The notes under the pieces were generated by a model. It saw only the letters and a list, made by a program, of their open reading frames with translations, searched no databases and was not told the DNA's origin. Both the position numbers and the translations under genes were made by a program. A stretch of 64,000 nt of DNA from Oceanospirillum linum (GTDB taxonomy: Bacteria; Pseudomonadota; Gammaproteobacteria; Pseudomonadales; Halomonadaceae), in NCBI RefSeq assembly GCF_900182785.1, contig NZ_FXTS01000002.1, positions 248,001-312,000 on the forward strand. The letters are read 5' to 3'. Each line of letters begins with the position of its first letter. Positions within the stretch are counted from its first letter, which is position 1. Shown here in pieces: positions 17,038 to 25,665 of this stretch.

Positions 17038-17125
17038 CACATACATATATGTTGAGTTGTTGTTCGCCAGGAGTAGTACGGTTCTTATCTCCGGCGTACA
17101 CAGAATGAGTTAGGAGGGGAGTGGC

Positions 17126-17809
17126 GTGGCTCAAAAGAGGGCTGTTGTTCGTCAAAGTTTACCAGATGTTATTGTGGCGGATCTGCGCAAGCGGATTCTT
17201 TCCGGTAACCTGGTTGAAGGAGAGCTGATCCGGCAGGAGTTGCTCGCTGACGAATACGATGTATCCCGCATGCCGATCCGCGAGGCTTTGAAGCGCCTGG
17301 ATGCTGAGGGCCTGGTAGTATTTCAGAATAACCGGGGTGCTACGGTAACTAAGCATACGTTGGAGGAGATCGCTGAGATTTTTGATGTCCGCATGTTGCT
17401 TGAAGTTGATCTGTTCCGCCGCTCTATTCCGAATATGACCGAGCAGGACTTTGCAGAATGTGAAGAAATCCTTGATGCCATGCATACGTCTTATGCTTCC
17501 GGGCAGGTTGCTGAGTGGGGGCCTCTGAATGAGGAATACCACAGCAAGCTGTATGAAGCTTCCGGTCGCGAGCTGACCAAAGCCTTGCTTGAGCGGGTCA
17601 GTCTGCAATCAAACCGGTATGTCGGTATGCATATTGATGAATTGAATAAATCCGACAATGCGGAGAAAGACCATCAGGCATTACTGGATCTGGCCCGCAA
17701 GGGACAGGTTGATGAGGCGGCTGAAAAACTACGTTCCCATATCGAAAATACTAAGCTGCAGATGCTGGAATTAATTGCAGCCAAGCGGGCAACAGAAGAC
17801 GCGCCCTAG
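17126..17809 (+). CDS. GntR/FCD-family regulator of the hydroxyproline locus
   Basis: A 227-residue repressor-type protein. The N-terminal winged helix is clear (ILSGNLVEGELIRQELLADEYDVSRMPIREALKRLDAEGLV, described, residues 25-65), followed by an all-helical FCD effector domain with the metal or ligand residues expected around D-x-x-x-E (FDVRMLLEVDLFR) and LNEEYHSKLYEA, plus a late histidine in KDHQALLDLA. The start is GTG at 17126 behind TAGGAGGGGA. Its three candidate operators precede itself, the aldehyde dehydrogenase gene and the ABC importer, so it probably senses a hydroxyproline metabolite. The 17810-18140 gap holds a hairpin and a (TCTCTCTT)n tract. Confidence 0.88.
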   Translation: MAQKRAVVRQSLPDVIVADLRKRILSGNLVEGELIRQELLADEYDVSRMPIREALKRLDAEGLVVFQNNRGATVTKHTLEEIAEIFDVRMLLEVDLFRRSIPNMTEQDFAECEEILDAMHTSYASGQVAEWGPLNEEYHSKLYEASGRELTKALLERVSLQSNRYVGMHIDELNKSDNAEKDHQALLDLARKGQVDEAAEKLRSHIENTKLQMLELIAAKRATEDAP

Positions 17810-17927
17810 TATAAACCCCACGATTCATCGCCCTGTTTGTTCTTTGGTTGCGGCCTGTATTGAGGCTGTTATAAAAGCCGCGACAGCATCGGCTTGCCTG
17901 ATGCCCTATGAGCTGGGGTATCAGGTA

Positions 17928-17962
17928 TTCTCTCTCTTTCTCTCTTTCTCTCTTTCTTCCTT
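17928..17962. repeat. Pyrimidine tract with 8-base unit TCTCTCTT
   Basis: Roughly four TCTCTTTC-type units follow a hairpin (CCTGAT ... ATCAGG, 17897-17926). The hairpin and pyrimidine tract may terminate the GntR transcript. Simple repeat of this kind is unusual in the rest of the window. Confidence 0.5.
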
Positions 17963-18056
17963 ATATTGCTTTTTCTTTGTTTCTGGTTTTCTGGTGGCGA
18001 TTCGTTATGGCTCAGGAATAATTTCCGGGCTTCGTCGACGGCTCTTGTTATATGTA

Positions 18057-18076
18057 GGATATTGGATACAATATCC
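18057..18076. promoter_or_regulatory. Palindromic operator before the aldehyde dehydrogenase gene
   Basis: GGATATTG and CAATATCC flank GATA, a perfect 8-bp inverted repeat with core TTGGATACAA. A TATAAT box at 18094-18099 lies 17 bases downstream, so the operator would cover the -35 region. Confidence 0.65.
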
Positions 18077-18140
18077 ATTAAGTGTTCATTACTTATAATG
18101 CGAATGAAAACAAAAACTCAATATACAGGAGCGTGAACCC

Positions 18141-19658
18141 ATGTCTTTTCAGCCCCATGGTAAACATCTGATCGCCGGGCAGTGGCTGGCGTCAGAAGAG
18201 CAGTTTCTTTCGTCGCCGGCATCCGGCCCGGCATATAGCTTTAGTAAAGGATCAATCGATTTGGTAAACGCTGCCGCAGAGGCTGCAGAGGCAGCTTTTG
18301 TTGAGTACGGATATACCAGCCGTGAAACCCGCGCGCATTTCCTGAACGTGATTGCTGATGAAATTGATGCCCGTGCGGACGCCATTACCGAGATTGGTTG
18401 CTTTGAAACCGGTCTGCCGGGGGCGCGCCTGATCGGGGAGCGAGGCCGTACTGTGGGCCAGCTGCGTCTGTTTGCTCAGCATATTCTGCAGGGGGCTTAT
18501 CTGGATAAACGCCATGACAAGGCTATGCCTGAGCGTGAACCTCTGCCCCGTTCCGATCTGAAGATGATGCAGCGCCCTATCGGCCCTGTGGCGGTTTTTG
18601 GTGCTTCAAACTTTCCATTGGCTTTCTCCACGGCAGGTGGTGATACGGCTGCGGCTCTGGCTGCAGGCTGCCCTGTTGTCGTTAAAGGCCACAGTGCGCA
18701 CCCGGGAACCGGAGAAATTGTTGCTGAAGCCGTTGCAGCGGCTGTTGAGCAATGTGGAATTCATCCGGGTGTTTTCAGTTTAATTCAAGGTGGTGACCGA
18801 GCGGTGGGTTCCGCATTGGTTCAGCACCCATTGATTAAAGCCGTTGGCTTTACAGGTTCGCTTACCGGTGGCCGGGCACTGTTTGATCTGTGTGCTGCCC
18901 GTCCTGAGCCTATTCCTTTCTTTGGTGAGCTGGGTTCGGTAAATCCAATGTTTCTTCTGCCTGAAGCGGTTACCGCCCGGGGCGATGCCCTGGCAAATGG
19001 CTGGGTTCAGTCTCTGACCATGGGGGCGGGCCAGTTCTGCACTAACCCAGGTATTGCTATCCTGAAAAAAGGTGATGCAGCGGATCGTTTTCTGGAGACA
19101 GCTCGTTTGGCACTGGAAAAAGTACCGGCTCAGACAATGCTGACGGACGGTATTGCTGAGGCTTATCGGGCCGGACAGAAGCGTATTTCGGCGACCACAG
19201 GGGTGCAGGAAGTCCTGATGACGCAATGTGATCAGCGGGATGCCACACCGTATCTGTTTGCTACCACTGGCCGTCACTGGCTGGCGAATGAGGCTCTGGC
19301 AGAAGAGGTGTTCGGTCCTTTAGGTGTCGTGGTGACGGTTGACTCGGATGCACAGATGCTTGAAATTGCGAAGAGCCTGCAGGGGCAGCTGACCTGTACG
19401 TTACACCTTGATGAGGCTGATACCAAGCTGGGACGGGAGCTGATGCCGGTTCTGGAACGTAAAGCGGGCCGTGTATTGGCAAACGGCTTCCCGACGGGTG
19501 TTGAAGTCTGCGATAGCATGGTTCATGGCGGCCCTTATCCGGCGTCCACAAACTTTGGTGCAACCTCGGTGGGTACTTTGTCGATCCGTCGCTTCCTGCG
19601 TCCGGTATGTTATCAGGATCTTCCGGCAGCGTTATTGCCTGATGACCTGAACCTGTAA
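18141..19658 (+). CDS. Alpha-ketoglutarate semialdehyde dehydrogenase
   Basis: A 505-residue aldehyde dehydrogenase that should convert 2-ketoglutarate semialdehyde to 2-ketoglutarate with NAD(P)+, the last step of hydroxyproline breakdown. The cofactor loop GFTGSLTGGRAL, the catalytic Glu in FGELGSVNPMFLL and the catalytic Cys in GAGQFCTNPGIAIL are visible, and the length is normal for the NADP-type subfamily that includes KGSADH. ACAGGAGC lies upstream of the ATG. The alternative is a dehydrogenase for sugar-acid semialdehydes, but the neighbouring genes favour the hydroxyproline route. Confidence 0.88.
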   Translation: MSFQPHGKHLIAGQWLASEEQFLSSPASGPAYSFSKGSIDLVNAAAEAAEAAFVEYGYTSRETRAHFLNVIADEIDARADAITEIGCFETGLPGARLIGERGRTVGQLRLFAQHILQGAYLDKRHDKAMPEREPLPRSDLKMMQRPIGPVAVFGASNFPLAFSTAGGDTAAALAAGCPVVVKGHSAHPGTGEIVAEAVAAAVEQCGIHPGVFSLIQGGDRAVGSALVQHPLIKAVGFTGSLTGGRALFDLCAARPEPIPFFGELGSVNPMFLLPEAVTARGDALANGWVQSLTMGAGQFCTNPGIAILKKGDAADRFLETARLALEKVPAQTMLTDGIAEAYRAGQKRISATTGVQEVLMTQCDQRDATPYLFATTGRHWLANEALAEEVFGPLGVVVTVDSDAQMLEIAKSLQGQLTCTLHLDEADTKLGRELMPVLERKAGRVLANGFPTGVEVCDSMVHGGPYPASTNFGATSVGTLSIRRFLRPVCYQDLPAALLPDDLNL

Positions 19659-19734
19659 CCGTTTTATTGACAGGTGCTGTAAAAGGCTTTTTTATACCGG
19701 GGGCGTGGAACCCGTAGAGAAAGAAAGCGAATAA

Positions 19735-19772
19735 AAACACCCCCTTGCGAATGACTTTGCAAGGGGGTGTTT
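19735..19772. terminator. Bidirectional terminator between convergent genes
   Basis: AAACACCCCCTTGC and GCAAGGGGGTGTTT form a perfect 14-bp stem with a 10-base loop, between the aldehyde dehydrogenase gene (plus) and the reductase gene (minus). Confidence 0.85.
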
Positions 19773-19804
19773 CTGTTACTACTGCTGTTTTCTGAACGAT
19801 GAAA

Positions 19805-20821
19805 TCAGTCTTTCAGCTTGAGTATATCCTGATAGAGCTGGGCCGGAATTTCTACGGCATTACGCTTCAGGTTTTGTGAACGGGCCTGATAGCGGCGCTG
19901 TGATGGCAGGCGGGCCCCCTGATCAATAATATCGGCAAACAGGCGTTCGGCGCGATCATCGTTGCCTGCAACCTTACCGCCACTGAGCATTTCAGGATTC
20001 ATGGCGATAATAATTTCACCGTGATAGGGTGCTCCGGCATTTCCATTGGCTGCGGCCATACTTTCAATACTGGTAAGGTCATCGATCAGCGGGCCTGCCA
20101 TCAGCTCAATCATAATCGACAGGGCAGAGCCTTTATAACCGCCAAAGGTCAGCATTGCACCTTCCATTGCTGCTGTCGGGTCTGTAGTCGGGTTGCCGTT
20201 TCGGTCAATGGCAACACCCTCCGGCAGGGCTTTTCCTGCACGCCGGTAGAGCTCAATCTCACCGCGGGCAAACTGGCTGGTGGCGAAGTCAAAGGTGAAA
20301 GGATCTTTACCAAGCCGGGGCCAGCTGAAGGCCAGAGGGTTGGTGCCCAGTGTGCCCCGCGTCCCGCCCGCAGGGGCAACCCATGCATGACTGGGTACCA
20401 TGGCGATGCCCGCCAAACCCTGAGCGGAAAGCATCTCAACTTCGGGCCAAAGAGCCGAGAAGTGGAAGCAGTTGTTAACAGCCAGCGCTGCGATGCCCTG
20501 GGTTTTGGCTTTTTCTATCAGCTTAGGCATGGCTTCATTCAGAGCCAGTAAAGAGATCCCTTTATGGGCATCGGCCTTAACCACAGCGGGGCCGGGTTCA
20601 GTGAGTGTTGGGGTCGCATGGCCATCAACCTGGCCGCTGCGCATTGTTTCAACACACATAAAGAGACGGAACAGGCCGTGGGAGTGGCAGTCATCCAGCT
20701 GGCAGGCATAGATAACGTCTGTGATCGCCTGAGCATGTTGTGGGCTGTAGCCGTTTTGAGTCAGTACGGAAAGACTGAGATCTCTGACATCCTGCAATGA
20801 CAATGTGATGTTTTGTGACAT
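19805..20821 (-). CDS. Ldh-family oxidoreductase, probable pyrroline-2-carboxylate reductase
   Basis: A 338-residue enzyme of the malate/L-sulfolactate dehydrogenase-like family, a fold distinct from classical malate dehydrogenase. Family features include HSHGLFRLFMCVE (about residue 58), GIAALAVNNCFHFSALWPEVE (the H-x-G/S-loop region), GTNPLAFSWPR and GGYKGSALSIMIELMAGPL. Members reduce delta-1-pyrroline-2-carboxylate or delta-1-piperideine-2-carboxylate with NAD(P)H. The neighbouring racemase-family dehydratase candidate would make pyrroline-2-carboxylate, so conversion to L-proline is the likely job. Its minus-strand upstream gap of 295 bp carries the terminator of the preceding gene. Confidence 0.82.
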   Translation of the reverse strand: MSQNITLSLQDVRDLSLSVLTQNGYSPQHAQAITDVIYACQLDDCHSHGLFRLFMCVETMRSGQVDGHATPTLTEPGPAVVKADAHKGISLLALNEAMPKLIEKAKTQGIAALAVNNCFHFSALWPEVEMLSAQGLAGIAMVPSHAWVAPAGGTRGTLGTNPLAFSWPRLGKDPFTFDFATSQFARGEIELYRRAGKALPEGVAIDRNGNPTTDPTAAMEGAMLTFGGYKGSALSIMIELMAGPLIDDLTSIESMAAANGNAGAPYHGEIIIAMNPEMLSGGKVAGNDDRAERLFADIIDQGARLPSQRRYQARSQNLKRNAVEIPAQLYQDILKLKD

Positions 20822-20932
20822 AGCTAACTCTCAAATTTGTCCCTTGGAACGTGGGTTTTGTATGTTGTTTTAGGGGGTCTGTCGTTCGTTTCACCAGAGG
20901 TTTTGTGGATCGCTTTACCAGACTCTGAAAGC

Positions 20933-20972
20933 AAAAAAAGCTAAAGAACCCGCCTAGGCAGGGCTCTTTAGC
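20933..20972 (-). terminator. Rho-independent terminator after the racemase-family gene
   Basis: On the minus strand GCTAAAGAGCCC pairs with GGGTTCTTTAGC (one wobble), followed by seven T residues. It ends the transcript entering from 21117, so the reductase gene probably has its own promoter. Confidence 0.8.
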
Positions 20973-21116
20973 AAAGCTACACGACTGAAGAAAGGGCACG
21001 TGGATACCCCTTCGCGCGCGTAGAGAGTCTTAACGGTATGACGATTTCTCACTGTTCTGCTTTTATGCTCCGGAGCTGTTGTTCTCTGGAGCTGACACGG
21101 TTCCGCTGTTGCGTTA

Positions 21117-22145
21117 TCAGGCGCCCCAGGTATCACTTAACCGATAGCCGTCCGGCCAGGGGTCATCAGGGTCCAGCATATGCTGATGAGTACCTGTGAT
21201 CCAACCCCGACCGCTAATTTGAGGTGTAATGGCGGGATGACCACAGGCTAACTGCGTTCGTTCCAGCACTTTGCCGTTAAAGGTTGAGCCTATGATGGAT
21301 TCCGCTTCAAACTCGTCACCTTCATCCATCTGGCCTTTAGCCACCATGAGTGCCATACGGGCGGATACGGCGGTGCCTGTGGGGGAGCGGTCGATTTTTC
21401 CGGGCTGAATTGCGACGGCTGAGCGGCCTTTATAGCCGTTTTCCGTTTTGGTCAGGGGGCCGCAGAAAGCGCAGAAAGAGATATGATCCCAGTCCGGGTT
21501 ATCCGGATGGCTGAATCCCAGCTGCTGATTAGCGGCGTTTGTGATCTGAATCCCCAACTGTGCCAGTTTTTTAGCATTGGCTTCGGTGATCTCTATATCC
21601 AGCTGTCCGGTATCCACGACGACAAAGCTGTCACCTCCGTAGGCGGTATCGACGGTTAGTGTACCCAGTCCTTCGACATCCAAGGAAACGCCGATTTTGT
21701 CCGCGAAACTGGCAACATTCTGTACGAAGATACGTTCGGCTTTTCCATTCCGGCAGGCGGCACGTACCTTGACCAGGCCACCGGGAGCTTCCAGTATCAG
21801 GTCGGTGTAGGGCTCCTGCATCGGAATCAGGCCGCCGTCAAGCAGAACGGTGGAGACACAGATAGAGTTAGAGCCTGACATGGGCGGGGTGTCTTCCGGC
21901 TCCATAATAATAAAAGCAGCATCGGCTTCCGGGTGCTTAGGCGGCACGAGCAGGTTCACATGCCGGAAAACACCACCTCTGGGCTCATTAAGCACAAAGT
22001 TTCTCAGGGTCTCATCCTGTGCGATAAAGGCACGCTGTTCCCAGAGAGTATCCCCCGGTGGTGGAAGTACGCCGCCTACAATAACATCGCCGACTTCGCC
22101 TTCAGCATGGGCGGAGATGACATGCAGTGTTTTATTGCTTCGCAT
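21117..22145 (-). CDS. Proline racemase-family protein, Ser/Thr type (probable trans-3-hydroxy-L-proline dehydratase)
   Basis: A 342-residue protein of the proline racemase superfamily. The first catalytic cysteine position reads MSGSNSICVSTVLLDGG, with Ser replacing Cys, and the second reads DRSPTGTAVSARMALM, with Thr replacing Cys. Enzymes lacking the Cys/Cys pair, in particular those with Thr at the second site, act as dehydratases of trans-3-hydroxy-L-proline and not as racemases. The Ser/Thr pair here is inferred to fit this, though its exact activity is not proven. Next to it sits a candidate pyrroline-2-carboxylate reductase, the following enzyme of that route. Four bases separate it from the oxidase gene upstream. 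Confidence 0.75.
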   Translation of the reverse strand: MRSNKTLHVISAHAEGEVGDVIVGGVLPPPGDTLWEQRAFIAQDETLRNFVLNEPRGGVFRHVNLLVPPKHPEADAAFIIMEPEDTPPMSGSNSICVSTVLLDGGLIPMQEPYTDLILEAPGGLVKVRAACRNGKAERIFVQNVASFADKIGVSLDVEGLGTLTVDTAYGGDSFVVVDTGQLDIEITEANAKKLAQLGIQITNAANQQLGFSHPDNPDWDHISFCAFCGPLTKTENGYKGRSAVAIQPGKIDRSPTGTAVSARMALMVAKGQMDEGDEFEAESIIGSTFNGKVLERTQLACGHPAITPQISGRGWITGTHQHMLDPDDPWPDGYRLSDTWGA

Positions 22146-22148
22146 CGC

Positions 22149-23422
22149 TTAACTCCTGAAACGCTTAGCTGAGAATGGGGCAACCGGAATAGCTGGTTTG
22201 TCGCCATTGACCAGGGCGCAGACCAGTTCTGCGGTACCTGCGGACTGAGTTAAACCCAGATGGCCGTGGCCAAAGGCATAGATGACTTTATCTGTTGCAC
22301 CGGCATAGCTGACCACGGGCAGACTATCCGGCATTGACGGGCGGAAACCCATCCATTGCTTGCCTTCCTCTTTGCCCAGACCGGGGAGGAAGCGGGCGGC
22401 TTTATCGAGCAGTACCTGAGCGCGCTGATAATTAGGTTTCAGCTGAAGACCACCAAGCTCTACTGCTCCACCAACCCGAATCTGGTCACCGATTTTACTG
22501 ACCACAAAGCCGTGGTTGCTGAAGGTGACATGGGTGTTCAGCTTAAAACCACCACTGGGTAGCGTGGTGTTGTAGCCACGCTCGGTTTCCAGAGGGATAT
22601 TATCGCCAAGACTGGCTGCCAGCGCTTTTGACCAGGCTCCGGCGGCCACAACGACACGGCGGGCCTGATATTGTTTGCCGGAAGTGACGCTCCCACCTTC
22701 AAGCTGAAGACTAACGTTGTCATCTTCTGCCGTCAGCTGGTGAATACTGGCGCTCTCATAGCACCCACCCTGATCGATAAAGTGCTGATAGAGGTGGTGA
22801 GTCCAGGCTTCCGGGTCGGTTGTGTTCATCCACTCCGGTGTATAGCCTGCATGGGTGAAACGTGGGTCTATTCCGGGCTGAATTTTTGCAATTTCCGCCG
22901 GTGACTCCAGCAGTTCACAGGTTACACCATGTTCCATTCGGGTTTTCCAGCCCGGCAGACTGGCTTTAAATTCCGCTTCACCCTCATAAAGCTGCAACTG
23001 CCCTTCACGGCGCATCAGAGCTTCACCGTTAACGGCCCGGATCTGACGCTCAAGGGCTTCTTTAGAAAGATCCATTAAACTGGATTGGGCGCTTATGGCA
23101 TTTTCGTATCTGTCCTGCCAGCTGGCGCGCCAGAACTTAAGCATCCAGGGAATAATTTTCAGTGCGTATGCAGGTTTAATACTTAAGGGCCCCAGAGGGT
23201 CCAGTAACCATTTAGGTGCTTTGCGAATAATGCCGGGGGGTTGCCAGTGGGACAATATCAGCAAAAGCGAAAGCCCCTGCGTTGCCGGAAGAGGTTTCCT
23301 TTGCCACACCGTTACGATCCAGCACCAGAACCCTGTGTCCTTCAGACTGGAGTTTGAGCGCGCAACTGATACCGACAATACCGGCACCAATTACTATTAC
23401 ATCATATGAGGTTTTGGTCATA
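22149..23422 (-). pseudogene. FAD-dependent D-amino acid (D-hydroxyproline) oxidase, frameshifted
   Basis: Two frames together give about 424 residues of a DadA/DAO-type flavoprotein. The N-terminal frame starts at the ATG at 23422 (MTKTSYDVIVIGAGIVGIS, the FAD-binding G-x-G-x-x-G) and continues to FADIVPLATP; the second resumes with PGIIRKAPKWLLDPLGPLS and runs to the end (VIYAFGHGHLGLTQS). The switch happens at a six-C run (plus-strand GGGGGG at about 23235-23240) where five would keep the frame. Expected role: oxidation of cis-4-hydroxy-D-proline to the pyrroline in the inner membrane or cytoplasm. Either a pseudogene, a phase-variable gene, or a sequencing error. Confidence 0.8.
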
Positions 23423-23508
23423 GGTTTTGCACTCAGTGTTATTATTTTTGCCTGAAAAACAGCCCATAAAACTGCCATAGGGGCGGGTAAAGCCTGCCCA
23501 TCGTTTAT

Positions 23509-23562
23509 GGGCACAGTGTTGACTATGGGCTCAGTGTTGACTATGGGCACAGTGTTGACCGG
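23509..23562. repeat. Three tandem 18-bp repeats
   Basis: GGGCACAGTGTTGACTAT, the same with GGGCTCAG, and a third ending GACCGG follow one another at 23509, 23527 and 23545. They lie in the gap between the epimerase stop and the oxidase start; no open frame or promoter is evident inside. Confidence 0.75.
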
Positions 23563-23572
23563 TTTTCAGTCA

Positions 23573-24547
23573 TCAGATGTTCAGGTCGATACCCTTTTTC
23601 AGCGGGTCCTGGCTGTTAAATATCAGTGTGGCTTCCCGGGTCACGAAAGCCTGACCTGTAATTGTCGGGCTGACAGGTTGGTCACCGGGAAGGTCATCAC
23701 GGCTGGCAGATTGATAGCTGATGCTGTAACGACTGCCGATAATGCTTTCCTGTATGATCTCTTTGCCCGCAGGTAAGCGATCTTCCGCCGCCAGGCAGGC
23801 CAGCCTTGCTGAACAACCGGTGCCGCAGGGGGAGCGGTCATAAGCGTTATCAGGACACAGTACAAAGTTCCGGCTATGACCTTCAGGGGTCAGTGCATCA
23901 CCAAACAGAACAATATGATCGATAATACCGCCCTCGCCACCGGTGATATTTTCCCGCTCAAGGGCTGTTCGGATGGCGATAGCTGTTTGCGTTAACGCCA
24001 TAATATTGTCCGGTCTGACCGCGGTAGGGCTTTTATCAACCATAAAGAACCAGTTACCGCCCCAGGCGATATCACCTTTCACGTCAACAGAGGCACCGTT
24101 AGGGCCGATACCGTCGACCTGAATGACCCTGTCTTTCTCAAGGCGATAGCTGTCAACATTGGTTACCGATACGGTATTGTTGTCCTGCAGCGTGATCTCA
24201 ACCACCCCAACCGGTGTTTCAAGCTTATGGCTGCCGATACCTATTTTCCCCAGATGTGCCAGGGTTGCGGCAACGCCTATGGTGCCGTGGCCGCACATGC
24301 CGATAACCGCTGCGGCATCAAAGAAGATGATACCCGCTACGCATTCGGTATTGACCGACTCGACCAGCAAGGCACCCACCATGGCTTCCTGACCATAGGG
24401 TTCCTTCACCAGTGATCGGTAAAGTTCCCGGTGTTCCGTGGCTAACCGTTGAGCTCGTTCCGCCAGAGAACCCGATCCTAGATCGGGGCCTCCTGACAGA
24501 ATCACACGGGTTGGTTCCCCTTCGGTATGACTGTCTACGACATGCAT
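23573..24547 (-). CDS. 4-hydroxyproline 2-epimerase
   Basis: A 324-residue proline racemase-family enzyme with both catalytic cysteines: VIGMCGHGTIGVAATL (about residue 90) and DRSPCGTGCSARLACLA (about residue 240). This Cys/Cys form is typical of 4-hydroxyproline 2-epimerases and proline racemases; the surrounding hydroxyproline genes favour epimerisation of trans-4-hydroxy-L-proline to cis-4-hydroxy-D-proline. Cytoplasmic. It overlaps the DapA-like gene by 13 bases and is the first chemical step after import. Confidence 0.88.
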   Translation of the reverse strand: MHVVDSHTEGEPTRVILSGGPDLGSGSLAERAQRLATEHRELYRSLVKEPYGQEAMVGALLVESVNTECVAGIIFFDAAAVIGMCGHGTIGVAATLAHLGKIGIGSHKLETPVGVVEITLQDNNTVSVTNVDSYRLEKDRVIQVDGIGPNGASVDVKGDIAWGGNWFFMVDKSPTAVRPDNIMALTQTAIAIRTALERENITGGEGGIIDHIVLFGDALTPEGHSRNFVLCPDNAYDRSPCGTGCSARLACLAAEDRLPAGKEIIQESIIGSRYSISYQSASRDDLPGDQPVSPTITGQAFVTREATLIFNSQDPLKKGIDLNI

Positions 24548-25497
24548 TCTGCGATCACTCCACCTTGTTTGCTCCAGTTAGCAAACCATGATTTGAACAG
24601 GTTGTATTGGTTTTCGCAGTAATGGCGCTGGGCTGCATTCAGTTCGTCGGTTTCGTTGAAGTGCAGGCTGTACTCTTCTTCACCGTTCAGAACCAGCAGG
24701 TATTTAAAGAAAAGAACCAGTTCCGGGCCTTCGTCAAAGCTTGCCAGTACATTGAAAGCGGCTTCCAGTTCAAGGGCGCGTTCACGGGCTTCGGCATCGC
24801 CTTCAGCCGCTTTTTTCGACAGAGCGCACAGCAGCAGAACCTCTTTCGGCAGAGCGGTACCTATCCCGGTGATTGCACCGGTTGCCCCACAGTTTACAAA
24901 ACCATGGAAAACGGCTGTATCCACGCCCACCATCAGGGTGACATCGTCGTCCTGAGAGGTGATATTTTCCGCTGCGTAGCGCATCGCTTCATCACCGCCG
25001 AACTCTTTAAAGCCTACCAGATTGGGGTGCTCTGCACGCAGAGAGAAGAAAAGATCGGCCCGGGTTGAGAAGCCGTAAACCGGACTGTTATAGATAATAG
25101 CCGGGATACTGGGTGATGCTGCCAGAATCGCTTTAAAGTGTTCTTTTTGCGCGGCAATAACCGGTCCGCGGGACAGTACCCGGGGAATAACCATTAAGCC
25201 CGCTGCGCCGACTTTTTCAGCATGAGCAGCATGGGCAACGGCTGATTTGGTATTGATGGCACCGGTGCCAACAACAACGGGAATACCTGCGTTTACAAGG
25301 CGTTCAACACCTTCCATACGCTGTTCATCGCTCAGCAGTGGCCAGTCGCCCATTGATCCGCAGTAGACCACCGCAGACATGCCGGATTCGATCATTTCGT
25401 GGCCTTTCTTTACTAACGCATCAAAGTCAGGTGTACGGTCTGCTTTGCAGGGTGTCATAAGTGCAGGCATGGTTCCGGTGAAAACATTATTATTCAT
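24535..25497 (-). CDS. DapA-family lyase, probable pyrroline-4-hydroxy-2-carboxylate deaminase
   Basis: A 320-residue class I aldolase-like TIM barrel. The family features are GSMGDWPLLSDEQRMEGVE (substrate-binding G-S-x-G near residue 46), the active-site tyrosine in PAIIYNSPVYGFSTRADL and the Schiff-base lysine in LVGFKEFGGD near residue 160. Such enzymes in hydroxyproline operons deaminate delta-1-pyrroline-4-hydroxy-2-carboxylate to 2-ketoglutarate semialdehyde. It is translationally coupled to the epimerase gene (overlap 13 bases). True dihydrodipicolinate synthase is excluded by context only. Confidence 0.85.
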   Translation of the reverse strand: MNNNVFTGTMPALMTPCKADRTPDFDALVKKGHEMIESGMSAVVYCGSMGDWPLLSDEQRMEGVERLVNAGIPVVVGTGAINTKSAVAHAAHAEKVGAAGLMVIPRVLSRGPVIAAQKEHFKAILAASPSIPAIIYNSPVYGFSTRADLFFSLRAEHPNLVGFKEFGGDEAMRYAAENITSQDDDVTLMVGVDTAVFHGFVNCGATGAITGIGTALPKEVLLLCALSKKAAEGDAEARERALELEAAFNVLASFDEGPELVLFFKYLLVLNGEEEYSLHFNETDELNAAQRHYCENQYNLFKSWFANWSKQGGVIAECMS

Positions 25498-25527
25498 TTT
25501 TCTTACCTTATGTTTTGTCAGTTGTTA

Positions 25528-25597
25528 TTCGGGTCTGGTTGTTCGGGTCTGGTTGTTCGGGTCTGGTTGTTCGGGTCTGGTTGTTCGAGTCTAAATT
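25528..25597. repeat. Nearly five tandem 14-bp repeats
   Basis: TTCGGGTCTGGTTG is repeated at 25528, 25542, 25556 and 25570, with a degenerate fifth unit (TTCGAGTCTAAAT). It lies upstream of the deaminase gene and downstream of the ABC ATPase gene. Confidence 0.8.
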
Positions 25598-25665
25598 ACG
25601 TGTTCAAACCTGGGCTGCTCAGATTGATGGCAGTACAGATTCCGGTTTTCTGCTAAATCGGCTTA

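Noticed and set aside
23509..23562. CRISPR-like array
   Set aside because: Units abut each other without spacers; no cas genes anywhere in the window.
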